Assembly: GCA_021613335.1 (NCBI GenBank)
Contig: JAJTWR010000040.1
Coordinates: forward strand, 70,001-134,000
Length of the DNA: 64,000 nt
Direction of reading: 5' to 3'
Origin: Whitmania pigra
Lineage: Eukaryota; Annelida; Clitellata; Hirudinida; Haemopidae
Below are positions 15,980 to 27,693 of the stretch, in pieces. The position numbers and the translations under genes are program-made. The notes below the pieces were generated by a model. That model was not told where the DNA came from, did no database searches, and saw only the letters and a program-made list of their open reading frames with translations. Position 1 is the stretch's first letter; every line of letters starts with the position of its first letter.

Positions 15980-16319
15980 ATGGCTAAACCCAAGAAAGAA
16001 TCCAATCCCGCAGAACGTATCTCGATTTATTTGGCTTTTAATTTTATTCACCCTTAAATCGTTATTTTTAAACAGAATTAAAACTAATATTATAGCTAAA
16101 ACGGAGAGTGCTGAAGGAGACTCCAAAGCCGCAAAGGGAGACAAGGAAAAGAAAAACAGTGGTGCAGTAAAAGTTGGAAAAGTTACGAGTTAGTTTTGGT
16201 AATTCATCTTTCAAGTTGCCTTAAAGACATTAATCGTTTCAACAAACCTTTAAGAGAAAGGCAAGAAGGGTACCAAAGCCAAGAAGGGCGCGGCCGCAAA
16301 GAAAAAGGCAGATAAGTGA
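15980..16319 (+). CDS. Small lysine-rich basic protein, 61 aa
   Basis: Three exons: 15980-16016, 16096-16181 and 16257-16319 (TGA), 186 nt in total. The start context AACAATGG is good. The product starts MAKPKKESNPAE, has a Lys/Glu/Gly middle (EGDSKAAKGDKEKKNSG) and ends in a strongly basic tail (KKGTKAKKGAAAKKKADK). Composition resembles nucleosome-binding or other chromatin-associated Lys/Ala/Glu proteins, but HMGN proteins are a vertebrate family, so this is resemblance only. The exon 3 acceptor (AAGAG/AAA) was chosen for phase. It converges with the minus-strand gene ending at 16650. Confidence 0.6.
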
Positions 16320-16649
16320 GGCGTTCGTCAGACGAACTGAGATTTTGTATCGCTAAATTTTCGTGCAAATCATTTTGATTGTTTGCCGAGACGCCCTGTA
16401 GGCGTTTGTCGTTTCCTTGTTATTTCATTGTTATGATTCATGACTTTATCATTGCTCTGGAATGGATGCTGTATTCTTGTTTTTTGGATTAGTATGGTTT
16501 CTGTTCCAATGTCCTTATAGAGGCTTGACTTTAATAAGTATTTGAAAATTCAAAAAACTTGTACTTCCTTGATATTTCCTTGATTTAAAAAATGAGGTAA
16601 GGAAATGTTAAGTAGCATGTTAAGCAATTTCAGGGGTTTGACATGGCAT

Positions 16650-19504
16650 TCATCGCCTCATTGGGGGTCTTAATGGCCCTGGGGGGACTGGTGCATTGAT
16701 ATCCATCTTCCTCCTCCTGAAGTTTGTCCTGGTGTCTCTGCATAAAGAGGGTTGTGACATGCTAAGTCAAAAGTTAGATAACATAATGTCCTAGTCCTGA
16801 AAATTGCTCTAATTTGGTGTCTAATTTTGGCTAAGTTTGAGATAAGAATAAATGAATAATTAGAAATTTGCAGATGTTGGTCAAGCAATGGGCAGGGCTT
16901 ACTGACTTGGTTAGCATCTTGAAGAGGCCCTCATCGAGTGGAGTTTTGCCTGTCAGTTCTGTCTCTCTGTTCAATTAAACAATTGTCTGCATCAATGAAC
17001 AAAAAGCCAATGTAATTTCTGAGTGGCAGGCAATGAAATGTGTCAAAATCTGAGAAATTGACTTTAGGTAGTGTGCATGAATTTGCAGTTCTAACTGTTC
17101 TGGTCTGTTTGAGATGTTGAAGAAGTCTGGTCTTCCAGCATCAAAAGAGAGTTTCTTCTTGCCGAAAGATGAGGATCTCTCTCTGTCGGAGAGAAGATCC
17201 CGTGGTTATTTGAGGGAACTCTGAACCATGCATGTTTCATATATAAAAAATTTGTTTGGTTCGTTTAACTGATTTAACTCAAATGTTAGAGTTTTGGTGA
17301 ATTTTATGACTGTTTTATCATGTCCAAACTCCCACATTTGTGTGCAACTGTATCAGCTTTCATATGAAGCTAGCGTTGATAGATTGATTGGATCAGTAAA
17401 TGAAATCAAGGAATGAGCCTCGTGTCCCAACGTAAGTTGGAGGATGATTTTAATCCTATTCACCTGGTATTGCTGGTCCGAAACATGTCGGGCCTGCTGT
17501 CCTCTTGTTGACTATGAACTCCACTCTCTGCCCTTTCAATGCTGATTGAAGATTTTTGAATGTTTTTTTGAATTTGTAAAATCAAAATTTTCTAACCATA
17601 TGGTTAAAGTGGATTGCTACTGTAAATTGTGAAATAATTTCAAGTTAATTAATAACAAATTTCAAATAAAAAGACCACATATAAATGAGTTAATGAGGTC
17701 AAAGAAATGAAAAATGGTAACAGTAGGAATTATACCATGTGGGTTTGTAGGACATTTGCTTTCCATAGGTTGTCGGGTCACTATCCCCTGCCTGGTGCCC
17801 ATCACCTGAGCACTGTGATTCTTGTCTGGTCACTGGAACCTTTGTATGGAAAGTCTGCTGTTGACTGAATACATCTCCAGATTCTCTTTGATTCCTGCAG
17901 TAGCCAAAAGACAGCAGTTTCGACATTTCAGAAGGCTGGGGCCTGTATGATCTCAATCTGTAACAATTCAGTTTTGATGTAATGATTCGCCCGTGGAATT
18001 TACAAAATGAAAATAAATTGTTTCTTGAACACAAAATTTTAAATTAATTTTAGAAAACAAATTGTGTTGCAGCAGCAAATAAAGGTTGTCTTGAAATAAA
18101 ACCACAAAACTCCAAGATCCAAGCAGACCTGTTGCTCCTGTTGATGGAGCCACTGTCGATGCTTTGAATGCTGCTGCTACTTTTGGGAGCTGTCCAAGAA
18201 TAAAAGAAAAGTAACCATAACAACTACAATTAATTGTAAAATTTGTAACAAAAAAATGTGCTATTAAAAATTACACAAAAATGTTAACCATTCTTTAATC
18301 CCTTTGATAGAATTAATTAAATACTACAAGAATGTTTGTCTGATTACCTATTACTTATTACTAATAATTACTTTTCACACAAACTAATAAACAAATAGTC
18401 AGTTGACTTAAAATTCAGGTACCTTGATTTCTGCTATAAGCCGAAGCATTCTCCGACATCACAGCACCTTCCTGAACGTAATCATTGGCGAAAGGAGTTT
18501 TCAAATTCAGCCCGGGATTGGATGAAAATCTTCGGTGGAGTTTTGGATCGATCTGACTGCCATTCTGTTCCTGAACATAGTTGTCTTTCTCAGTCATTGT
18601 TGGCTCTCTGGACAAAGGAGAATATCTTGGCTTTCCTTGATTCAACCAATCATTATTCTGTCTGGAAATTATGGGTCATGAATCATTGTCATTATTGAGA
18701 AATTAAGACAAACTTGGGAAAATGGGCAAAGTAATATATCATGAATGGGCTAATGTATCACCACCAAGACATTTGTACCAATCATAGCTTAAAATAAAGA
18801 TTTCATGAAGTAAACAATTACTTTCACTTTTGTTAATTAGATTAAATTGAATTCTGTTAACATGAACACATTTAAATGCATTGGCTCACATCCATTTAAA
18901 GCCTCAAATTTAAATTTAACAGTGATTTACTTGTTGGTATCAGTCCTATTAGGAGGAGCACCTGATGAAACTCTAAATGACTCATCATCTTGTAGCCAGT
19001 AAGGTCTTTCATGGTCTTCTGCAGCATTCTCACCTAAGTTCATACTTGCTTTTGGAGTCATACCATCAAGACCATTCTTTTCAAAACCTCTACCTTCCTC
19101 TTGACTGAAATAATTCGACTCCCCCTTGGGCGAAGTAATGTATTCCTGATTTGCATAGCTATTTTCGAAGCTGTCTTGTCTGTCTAATGATGGATTTCTG
19201 CTGTTGTAGTAATCCAAATCATTCTCCTGAAACCACTGTTTCCTCAACTTTTTCGTAGACTCGTCCGAGTATCCATAAGCCCCCGGTGATGCCTGGGAAT
19301 TTTGCGAGTCCAAAACGGCTGACCTCGATTGAAAATCCCTCTGATCGGGGATGCCTGGGGATGCGGAAATTGATTATTTTGCAGACAGCAATAATGATAA
19401 ATAAATGTGTCGCATTGGAATGTAAACAAATGTTTGCAGCATAAGCTTACTATCATATTCCATCTTCATCTTTTCCTCTCTCGATAACCGCGGGTCCCTG
19501 GCCT
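16650..19504 (-). CDS. Intrinsically disordered Ser/Gln/Asn-rich protein, at least 426 aa, family unrecognised
   Basis: Nine phase-consistent exons on the minus strand: 19451-19504, 18931-19354, 18423-18661, 18129-18189, 17736-17957, 17464-17511, 17096-17182, 16907-16966 and 16650-16737 (TGA). The coding sum of 1283 nt closes exactly. The first listed exon reads ARDPRLSREEKMKMEYD; translation may start at its internal ATG (MKMEYD) or in an unseen upstream exon. Features: long low-complexity stretches, a serine-rich segment (APKSSSSIQSIDSGSINR), a basic patch (RERSSSFGKKKLSFDAGR), and a proline/arginine C-terminus (NAPVPPGPLRPPMRR). There is no signal peptide, membrane segment or folded domain. 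A cytoskeletal, centrosomal or RNA-granule adaptor is possible but unproven. Confidence 0.75.
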
Positions 19505-19509
19505 CTGTA

Positions 19510-20190
19510 ATTCGAAAACAACCGTACCAATGCCATGGCGACAGAACTCGGATGTTTGAGAAAATCGATAATCAATTGAAGTTTTAAAACTGAACTTACT
19601 GAAAAAGTTTACTTAATTATTACTGATAAATTTCGTATAAAACCATTACATGCAAGTGTTTTGCGACATCACAACTATTTTCAGTTCCCTAGTTGTCATG
19701 ACTGAATGAACTAATTCGGCGTGTTAATTTTGTGAATTTGTTTGCGCATTTAGTAACTAAATTTATGAAAAACAACGACTTCGTGGGCATATCAAATATG
19801 AATCGTTTCTAATTAAATTTGTGATGCTACGAACAAGTGACATAGCTATTTCACCATGGGGAAAATTATATAGACTATATAAATTTTAGTATGCAGAAGT
19901 GTTAGTTATAAGCTTTAAAAAATTTATAATCGCAGAATCGCAAATTCTGTGCATGTATTGTGAAATAAATTGAAGAAATCATTTGAACATGTGTTTACTC
20001 TTCATTTGAGCGTCAGATGATGTGTTAAAAATTTAAAATATTAATCACATCAGTTTCTTCACATTCCTCCATGTCATCTTCAGAAACATAGTTCCAGTTG
20101 TGAAGGAAACTTTGGACAACCAGTTCTGCTGGAAGGTAAGAGTATGAAGTAATGAACCAGGCTAACACTTGACTTTAATCGAACGTACAA
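19510..20190. other. Intergenic, no gene seen
   Basis: Upstream region of the disordered-protein gene; probably holds its promoter and first exon. A short ATG frame at about 19535 (MALVRLFSNYRG) does not splice in phase. Confidence 0.4.
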
Positions 20191-20196
20191 TCGGTA

Positions 20197-20458
20197 TCAT
20201 TCATAAACGGATTGACGACGACAACAAGCATCAACGCGGTAAAACTCGGAAATCAAAAACAAAACATCCTTAGTAGTAGATGTGCAGTCACTACAAGTAG
20301 AAGTAGTTTCTGGATTGAGGTTCATTCTTGAAACAGAGTCAATGTTGCCTGAAGCCGAGAACATTCTTTCGCTATACGTAGAAGAAAGGTGGATAGAAAA
20401 AAATCCTTTAGCAAGTTTGGCAAGAAATGGCATGGCATTTTGTAGTAACAAACGAGTT
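20197..20458 (-). mobile_element. hAT transposase C-terminal fragment
   Basis: The minus-strand frame contains HLSSTYSERMFSASGNI, the hAT C-terminal dimerisation signature (SERxFSxxGNI), followed by the usual R-x-L-NPET segment. Upstream transposase is absent: at about 20459 the sequence switches abruptly to retrotransposon DNA on the same strand. Confidence 0.75.
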
Positions 20459-20760
20459 TTGGCAAGTGGTTCCATTCAACTGTATGAAGGGTCCTCACTT
20501 CCTGGAACATGAGCTCTGCTACTGACTCATTCTGCGCTCGGAACTTTCTACCAGATCTGAGCTGTGGCTTGACTTCGCGGATCCTGCTGTTCGCGGAGTT
20601 GTTGAGCATCCACTGTGTTCTTATTTGGAGAATTTGTACTCTTCTCCGATGGTCCTTAATGGTAGTCGCAGGCTTGTGCTTCTGCTGTAGAGGGCAACTG
20701 AGACAGCGATGGAGGTGGACCTAGCCATTTTCTGGTGTATCGGTTAACTTTTCTTTCCAA
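20459..20760 (-). mobile_element. Non-LTR retrotransposon fragment fused to hAT
   Basis: Matches 29265-29605, the 5' part of the longest retrotransposon copy, in the same orientation (RKVNRYTRKWLG at its upstream end). It carries indels and frameshifts, so it is not coding. Confidence 0.75.
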
Positions 20761-20889
20761 ATTCACGACCACTGACAAACCAGTCTCTTAGATGATTAAC
20801 GGCCAGAGCAGTCTTGGAAGGAGCACGAACTGGAGCAACCACACTTTGAAACGTACTTGCAGCGGTGATGCCTCGATCGCTTGCAGTCC

Positions 20890-21620
20890 TTTGATGGTTT
20901 GTTGTTGCTTCAAATTTTGTCAAATTCTGCAAAACATTTAACTTGTCTCCAATCGCGGAACAGCATGGAATTTTTAAACTTTGTTTTTAAATTTTCTATT
21001 TTTTGCATTATAGTGTTTATGCTCATAATTATTCTTGGCTGGTCGGGTTCCGCATCTGGCTGCTACCACGGTAGTTGAAAAAAGTGACAAAAACTGTCAA
21101 AGATTAGTATTAATTATTAGATTTAGTTTGACAGCCAGTTCATCAATGGTGTGCGAATATTACATTTTTAAGGTTTAACGTAGAGATTTTCGAATATTTT
21201 TTGCGATTCAAAATGCACCAAAACAAGAAAACACAGGAAGCATTATGAATAAAGCAGGCATGATTAATGTAACGTGAGCAGTCTCCTCAGTTTGGACACC
21301 AAAACAAAACCCCGACAAATCTTACCAGCAATTTCACTGACGGTTGCAATGTTTACGAGACAAATTAAAAGCTTAAACGTCATTAAAATAGCATTTTTTG
21401 ACTCTATTAAACACGGCTACTAAATTGTCTCGCTGTCAAAATAAGAACAATTTTAATCCTAGTCTCTGAGCTTGCGAAAGATTCAAAAGGAATTACAATC
21501 ATAGTCATCATAATAATCATCACAATCATAATCATCATAATCACGACTATTTTCCAGAAATTGGTGCCTTATCAAGATTAACAAAATATATATTTAATTA
21601 CAACTTTATCATAATACGTT
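20890..21620 (+). repeat. Repeat family shared with 30795-31785 (hAT-associated)
   Basis: Blocks 20905-21290 and 21541-21618 match 30800-31190 and 31706-31783 at high identity; for example CTCCAATCGCGGAACAGCAT and GAAATTGGTGCCTTATCAAG occur in both. The material between the blocks differs. The second copy runs straight into hAT transposase coding, so this is probably the non-coding end of a hAT element. Confidence 0.65.
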
Positions 21621-21639
21621 CTGACAATCAGCAGTAGAT

Positions 21640-22216
21640 GCAATTTTTCAGAATTTACCAGCAGTGGCTCTGCAAAGATTTGTGGATGGTGAAATACAAA
21701 ACTACATTGCTAAATTAAGAGCTGCAGTTGCAAAAAGGTTGGCTAAAGCACGGATTATTTGTTGTAGTTAATTTATGTAGCGCCATACCCACAGCGTCAG
21801 AGGCGCTCCTTCCCGGAGACACTGGTGGCAGGCTGGGTTTCGAACACGACACATCACGACTATTGGCATTACAGGAACATATCCCATTCGGCCTATTCTT
21901 ATAACACTTAATGCATATGAATTTTGTTTTTCTGATATACTGGAAAAAGTGCTAGAGAAGGCTTTCAACCCATCCACACATTTTAAGATAATTGTTATTG
22001 ATTTGATAGCATGTTATCATTTGATTCAGCTAATCGAAAATGTGAAAAAAACTTGCGACATGAATTTGAATACGAGTTTCAACAAATTGAGGATGATGGA
22101 ACTCAGCTTGGTTAAAAATGTGATATTTCTACTGTAACTGTAAGCCACAGAGAATTCAGAAAAGAAGGATTTCATGAGGAAATTTCAGAAGATAACGGAA
22201 GCCAGGACAGAAAAGA
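21640..22216. other. Decayed open frames, probably transposon debris
   Basis: An open stretch at about 21632-21765 (FQNLPAVALQRFVDGEI) and another at about 21949-22137 read plausibly but are short, unconnected and surrounded by repeats. They were not assignable to a family. Confidence 0.3.
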
Positions 22217-22318
22217 CTAATTAATTGTAATTAATTTAGGCGTTATAAGGCTAATCAATTGTAATTAATTCAGGCGTTATAATGCTAATCAATTGTAATT
22301 AATTTAGGCGTTATACTG
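22217..22318. repeat. 34-bp tandem repeat, three copies
   Basis: Unit beginning CTAATCAATTGTAATTAATT and continuing to GGCGTTATA, three times in a row with a few substitutions. Confidence 0.85.
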
Positions 22319-23454
22319 TAATGACTTATACATTACTATAAGCAAAATTGTTTTTGCCAACTTATGAATGTACAATATTTCTATTTAAAATTTACACAAC
22401 AAATAAACACTGATAATCATAACGAATTTAATTAATTAGTTTTTTTTTGTAAGTTGGGCCTTTTTTGTAAGTGCTCGCTCCCCCTGGTGTTAAAACCTAG
22501 CTATGTCACTAAACATCATCATAATAATCATAATCATCATCATCATCCTCATATTTTTCCGTTTTTCTCAATCTGGGGAATGCTGTTTGGATACGAACGA
22601 CATATTTTTCATGATTTTGACTTTCGAAGTTAATTATCTGTAACAGTAACAAGTGTAACAAGGACATCACTTATCTTCGTAAGCTGTCGATGCGGGCTGG
22701 GTTGTGAAAAAAATACATAGGGAATGTAGAATTTTAAAATCATATTTATACGAACGTTGTTTTCTTGTCGTCCTACAAAAAACAACAAAGGAAAGTGCAA
22801 ATCCTTCATCTGGAACTACTTCATGCAGTACAGCGTTTTTAGTTTTCTAACAAAGAAATTTCTTGATTCCAAAAGAATATAATACATGATTCAACACGCA
22901 ACTTGGAAATTATATCTTGAAAAATTTGTATGCGACGTGACGTACCTAATAAAACTAGGAAAATTTTCAAAATTCAAAACTCTTTTTGTTTCTTTAGCGT
23001 TCACGCTGTTTTGAAATAACAGGTTTTGAAACTTAAAAAAACAGAGATACAGAAATGTATCGTTATTATATATTATATATGGTGTTATATATAAGACAAT
23101 ATATATATATATTATATTTAGGAAGTATATATATTTATGTACATTAGCGAACATTTGTTATATCTCTTGTTTTGTAAAAAATGTTTATGAGAGCTTTGAG
23201 CAGGGAAATTTGATCCGGAATGTCTAAACACAGGATTATTTCATACAATTAAACTTAAACAAAGTAATTATTCCATAGACAGTGTTAAATTCTCCTTTTG
23301 CACTAGAATTGTAAAGCCATGGAACGCATTGCCAGGTGATGTCGTTGGATCAACCACGGTCTCCCGTTTAACGCAATAATACGTGACCTTGACTTGACAT
23401 CATTATCATTATCATTATCATCATTACTTTTAATATATATGCACAATATATATA
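22319..23454. other. AT-rich DNA with no gene; AT microsatellite near 23060-23140
   Basis: Includes short ATC/ATA-rich runs (22510-22550) and a TATATA-rich stretch around 23060-23140. The minus open frame 22891-23154 is an AT-rich artefact. Confidence 0.45.
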
Positions 23455-24355
23455 AATCAGTTGCCGAGCTGATGTTCGAGAAAATGAGGTCCTATCCAAA
23501 CGGACCGTCATGCAGTTGGAAGGAACCACCTGCCAAAATGGTCCCAGGCGAGCGCATCAGTCAGAGCCGATATGATTAGCAAGGAAACGAGGCGAAAAGT
23601 GGAACAAAACCGAGTCACGAAGGCAGTTCAGCAATCGCACGTATGCCCTTGCCAACGGTCGGTTCACATGGCGACATGACCAGGTCCTTCAAGAAGTGTG
23701 TGAATCCACAAAAGCAGCAGTCTCCAAAGCAAACTTGCGTACGATTGCAAAACAGCGATAGATCTACATCTTGCGCAAGGGCTTCGCACACCTCTGCAAA
23801 AAGAGATGTTAAACACCCAGGTGAGACATTCTTGCAGAGGCAAACGACTGGACCGTTGCAGACAACTTAAAAGGGATGAGGCACTATTCCCAGGTGCTGA
23901 TAGAAAGTGGCAAGAGGCCGGATCTGGTGCTCGCATGGCCGTTGACGGATGTCATCGTTCTGGTGGAGCTGACGTGGGAGGACAGGCAACAATACAGCAA
24001 TGCGCTCAAAGCTGATAAGTATGTAAATCTGACGATGGACCTAGAAGCGAAAGGATACCGTACAGACCTCTTCCCCATCGAGATTGGTGCAAGGGACGTG
24101 GTCGGCAAATCGAGATTGGATTGTCAAGTCGGGAGAGAACAAAGGCTATGTCAAGGATGTCCGAGGACGCAGAAGCGGTTTCATTTTGGATATGGTACAT
24201 GAGGAGCCAGACGAAGTCTTAAGAGGCCACTACAGGAAACCGGGGAAAGCCGTCGGTCTCCGGTATGAATGATCCACCGAACGACGGGGCCAAACGAGTG
24301 TCTCTCATAGCCATAGGTAAGAGTTGGGTTCAGAAAAACCAAACCGACAGGGCAA
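23455..24355 (+). mobile_element. Degenerate non-LTR retrotransposon copy
   Basis: Plus-strand copy of the element at 27694-29623. Several frameshifts and an internal deletion break the reading frame, but VAELMFEKMRS, RPDLVLAWPLTDVIVLVELT and TDLFPIEIGARDVVGK are recognisable. Its 3' UTR motif (CCGGTATGAATGATCCACCG) continues to about 24355, where it abuts the lectin-exon copy. Confidence 0.8.
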
Positions 24356-25385
24356 ATTGTTGTCCAAACGGCATATCTTATGACCGCCCCAGGCGGCAAA
24401 AGCAGTTTGTATGCCACTGATACTATCTCTCCACTGTCCATTTATTATCAACATCGTAATTTGTTTTTATAAAAACTAAAATTAATACTGGAAACCAGTT
24501 TTTCCATCGTGGCTGGCTGTGGATAGATACAACGGGACCAATATAGATAACCGAGAATGCTCACACACCAACGACGACTACCTCGGACCAAATTGGTGGA
24601 TGGTTCAATTGGATGGCCAGACCATTGTCGATCGTGTGGATATTCTCACCAGGGATACCATCCCTTATTATGCACGTTAGTTTTGGAGTTTTGAAACAAG
24701 AGAGCTTTTTTGGCTGATCGTTCGGACGGCTGGCTGTTCAGTCTAAATCCAATTCATGACTAAGGTGGCTTCTATCTTCTAGGATTTTATAAATTTGCTC
24801 ATCTGCTGATATTTAGGCGTTATTAGTGATTATGCTATCACTTCATAAACAAATTTAACAATGTCCAAGTAACATGTAGCATTTCAGTCCTAAATTTATC
24901 AAATATTTGAGAAATTATCACATCAATTGAATTATAAACCCCAAAACAATATTTTTTTTAGCGGTCATTGTGATTAAATAAAATATTTAAAATTAGAATT
25001 TATTATTAATTTTAACGAGAAGGAAGTGCCTTTTATCGTTTTACCAAGTAAACATAAGTACAACTGAAATCAAGAACTCAACATCACATTGAATTAAAAT
25101 ATAACAAAATTCACCCACAAATATTCTTTATCGCTTTCAGAAAGGATGCTGAACCTGACCATCGGTCTGACCAACACCTCTTGGTTGAACCATAAACCCG
25201 TTAGAGGGTCGTACCCTTTGTGTGGCATTTATGACGGACCACCGCCAATGGCCACATGGATCACCATAAATTGTATCCTACCGAAGTTGGCAACGATGTA
25301 CGTTATCGTCCAACAAGCAATTTTGAAAGATTACGGTGGATATCTGGCTTTATGCGAAGTGGAAGTTTATGGAGTTGTTGTGTAG
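24356..25385 (+). pseudogene. Duplicated F-type lectin exons, 5' truncated and frameshifted
   Basis: Corresponds to exons 2-4 of the lectin gene at 33638-37517: a broken exon 2 (about 24356-24452), exon 3 at 24499-24675 and exon 4 at 25141-25385 (TAG). Relative to the intact copy, exon 2 has one extra base (GACCGCCCC vs GATGCCCC), which shifts the frame, and its start is missing because retrotransposon sequence ends there. Exons 3 and 4 remain open and preserve ECSHTNDDYLGPNWWMVQLD and YLALCEVEVYG. No PAN exon or signal peptide lies upstream. AATAAA at 25529-25534 is conserved. Probably a pseudogene, though exons 3 and 4 could still be spliced from an upstream promoter. Confidence 0.75.
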
Positions 25386-26021
25386 GTGTAGTAACTTTTA
25401 TTGGCGACTTGACATTGAATATTATTAGAATTAGAAATATTAGAAATGCTACTCGATTTAAGAATATTGATGTGTTATGGATTTATTTACGGATTTTGAG
25501 ATGGCAGAATTTGAATTTAGAAATTTTAAATAAAAACTTATTTGCTACATTAATAAATTAAATGAAAGATCACTCTGGTGGGTGATTTCGCCTTGTCTAA
25601 GAAACAACTTTGCATCCCAAATGTAACCAATCATTACTAAATGGCAAGCATTAGTAGTTAAATAGTTAATTATTTACTTGTAGTTTAAATTAATTCATTT
25701 AGAGTTTAAAATTAATTCCAAATTGTTTTTTCATTTGTGATTGGACAGATGTTTTTCGAAATTAAGTTATATGTCGTTTTAATTTTATAAAATATAAATT
25801 TAGTTAAAGGGACCATAGCTTTAGTTAATTTTAATAAAAAATTTGACATTAATTGTGCTTCATCAATGCCAATTTTGTTTATTAATTTAATACAAAGATA
25901 AATAAGTAATAAATAAGATAAATTAAGTCATTTACATAGAAGTCTCAAATAAAGTTTTATTATAATTTTGGAAATACTTGACGTCTGACATTAGCGATCG
26001 AGTATTTAAAGTTTACGCTTT

Positions 26022-26064
26022 GCCTAACCCTACCCTAACTCTTAATCCTAACCCTAACCCTAAC
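26022..26064 (-). repeat. Interstitial telomere-like repeat (CCCTAA)n
   Basis: About 43 bp of imperfect CCTAACCC units, i.e. TTAGGG on the minus strand, next to the piggyBac relic. Confidence 0.8.
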
Positions 26065-26214
26065 ATTTGAGCGGATCCATTCGGAGCCTAAAATTGCGGA
26101 CCGATTTCTCCTAAAAAGAGATATCCCTAAAAATATTACGGATAAAAGATTTACTTTTACTCATTTTAGGCGGAGCTTAATTTGTTTCGGGGTGGGGCTT
26201 TATTAAAGTGGAGC

Positions 26215-27140
26215 ATCTCATTAAAATGTGTGCGTTCGTCTCGAACGGTTTTACAGAGTTTTTCGAAACAATGGCAAAATGTACAAACATTAGATCTGTT
26301 TTGCAAACTGGAAGCAGCCTAAATACCAATTCAGCAGAAATTATGCAATTCTTCGGAATTAATTTACTGACAGGCTGATGCAACAGCTTTTATGCATGTA
26401 CTGTGAAAACACAACTCGTTTGCCACAGGTTGCTGATACAATGAGTCGTACTCGTTTTTTTTTCTCAAGTTGAGATCAAATCTCAAAGTGGTTGATGATA
26501 ATTGTACTCCTGATGAGGAGGCTGTCCATGTGTTGAGCAGTTGTAGTGGGGCCAATCCAATGTCTAAATGCAGACGCTGGTCCAAACAAGAAAATAAATA
26601 TATTGAGATTGAATGTCCTGATGCTACCGACAATATAACAAGTACATGGGAGATGTAGATTTGTCCGATCGCTTGATAGCGTATTATAGGACCAATGTGA
26701 GGACAAAAAATGGACAATTAGAACGATTTTCCAATTTACAGATTTATTGATCAGAAACCAGGTCACACTATTGAGAGGATCGAAGGAGGCAGTTGGGCGA
26801 TAGGAAAAAAGATATATTAGATCTTTTTAGATTTCGGTATGACGTAGCTATGTTTCTAATTAATGCTATGAAACAGGACACTTCAACATCAAGCAATACT
26901 TCAGAGGAGAAACAAGGACCTAGCAGACCTATGAAGAGAAAAGTGCAGGCACTGCCATCACAACACAAACGCTTCTGCGGTCACTGCACATGCCTGAAAT
27001 GATAAGCCGGGACAAATTTAGTCCTCGTTGCAGGCTTCCAGGATGTACTGGCAGAACAACTGTTAGATGTCAAACTTGTAATGTACATTTGTGTCTAACA
27101 ACACAACGAAACTGTTTCACAGAATTTCATAAAAAATGAT
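26215..27140 (+). mobile_element. piggyBac transposase relic lacking the catalytic core
   Basis: Recognisable plus-strand blocks in order: FFETMAKCTNIRSVLQTG and IMQFFGINLLTG (N-terminal), then LPQVADTMSRTRFFF and LRSNLKVVDDNCTPDEEAV, then directly CRRWSKQENKYIEIECPDA, then DLSDRLIAYYRTNVRTK and a C-terminal zinc ribbon (CRLPGCTGRTTVRCQTCNVH). In intact piggyBac transposases a long segment with the DDE catalytic aspartates lies between LKVVDDN and the RRW segment; here it is gone. Stops and frameshifts separate the other blocks. Non-functional. Confidence 0.8.
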
Positions 27141-27439
27141 AGAGACCCATTGTGCACTATAGTGTACACGACAATATGACAATATCATTATGTATATTCA
27201 TAATAAAACTTTTTAGTTACTTTTATTGACACTTAAATGTTGTAAAATTGAAAAAAAATTTCAAAAATGTTTGCGTCTTGTATTGGTGGGCCTGAAGAGG
27301 TTATTACATTATATTTATAATGTATATAATTGTATTTAATATTTTTATAATTGATAAATATATATATATAAACAATATATATATAAATAATTGTATATAA
27401 TACATTATAAATGTTTTTTCATGAAATGTGGAGATCATA

Positions 27440-27693
27440 ACCAAATTTGAGGCTCATTGGCTTACATTGTTACATATAGTTTTCGGAAACAAGTGTGGGT
27501 CAAAAATTAATGTCAAATTTGTTATTAAAATTAACTAAAGAATAGTCACTTTATCCAAATTTATATTTTATGAAATTAAAACGATATATGTGACCTACTT
27601 TCTAAAAACATCTGTTATAGCAATCCAATCATAGCGCCTAAATTAGCTAATACATGAATATTAATCATCCCCGCGTCGTTCTAGACACGTGTT
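27440..27693. repeat. Segmental duplication block, left flank of the retrotransposon insertion
   Basis: Matches 38431-38724 at high identity (shared AACCAAATTTGAG, TTTTCGGAAACAAGTGTGGG, CATCCCCGCGTCGTTCTAGA). Its continuation resumes at 29624. Confidence 0.85.

Noticed and set aside
21775..21850. Possible tRNA gene (GGGTTTCGAAC resembles a B box)
   Set aside because: No A box or cloverleaf could be built; better explained as a diverged dispersed repeat.
22500..22560. CRISPR-like spaced repeats
   Set aside because: Only ATC-rich simple sequence; no regular repeat-spacer pattern, and the window is eukaryotic.
23884..24441. Several minus-strand frames over 23.9-24.4 kb
   Set aside because: Antisense to the degenerate plus-strand retrotransposon copy and the lectin exon relic.
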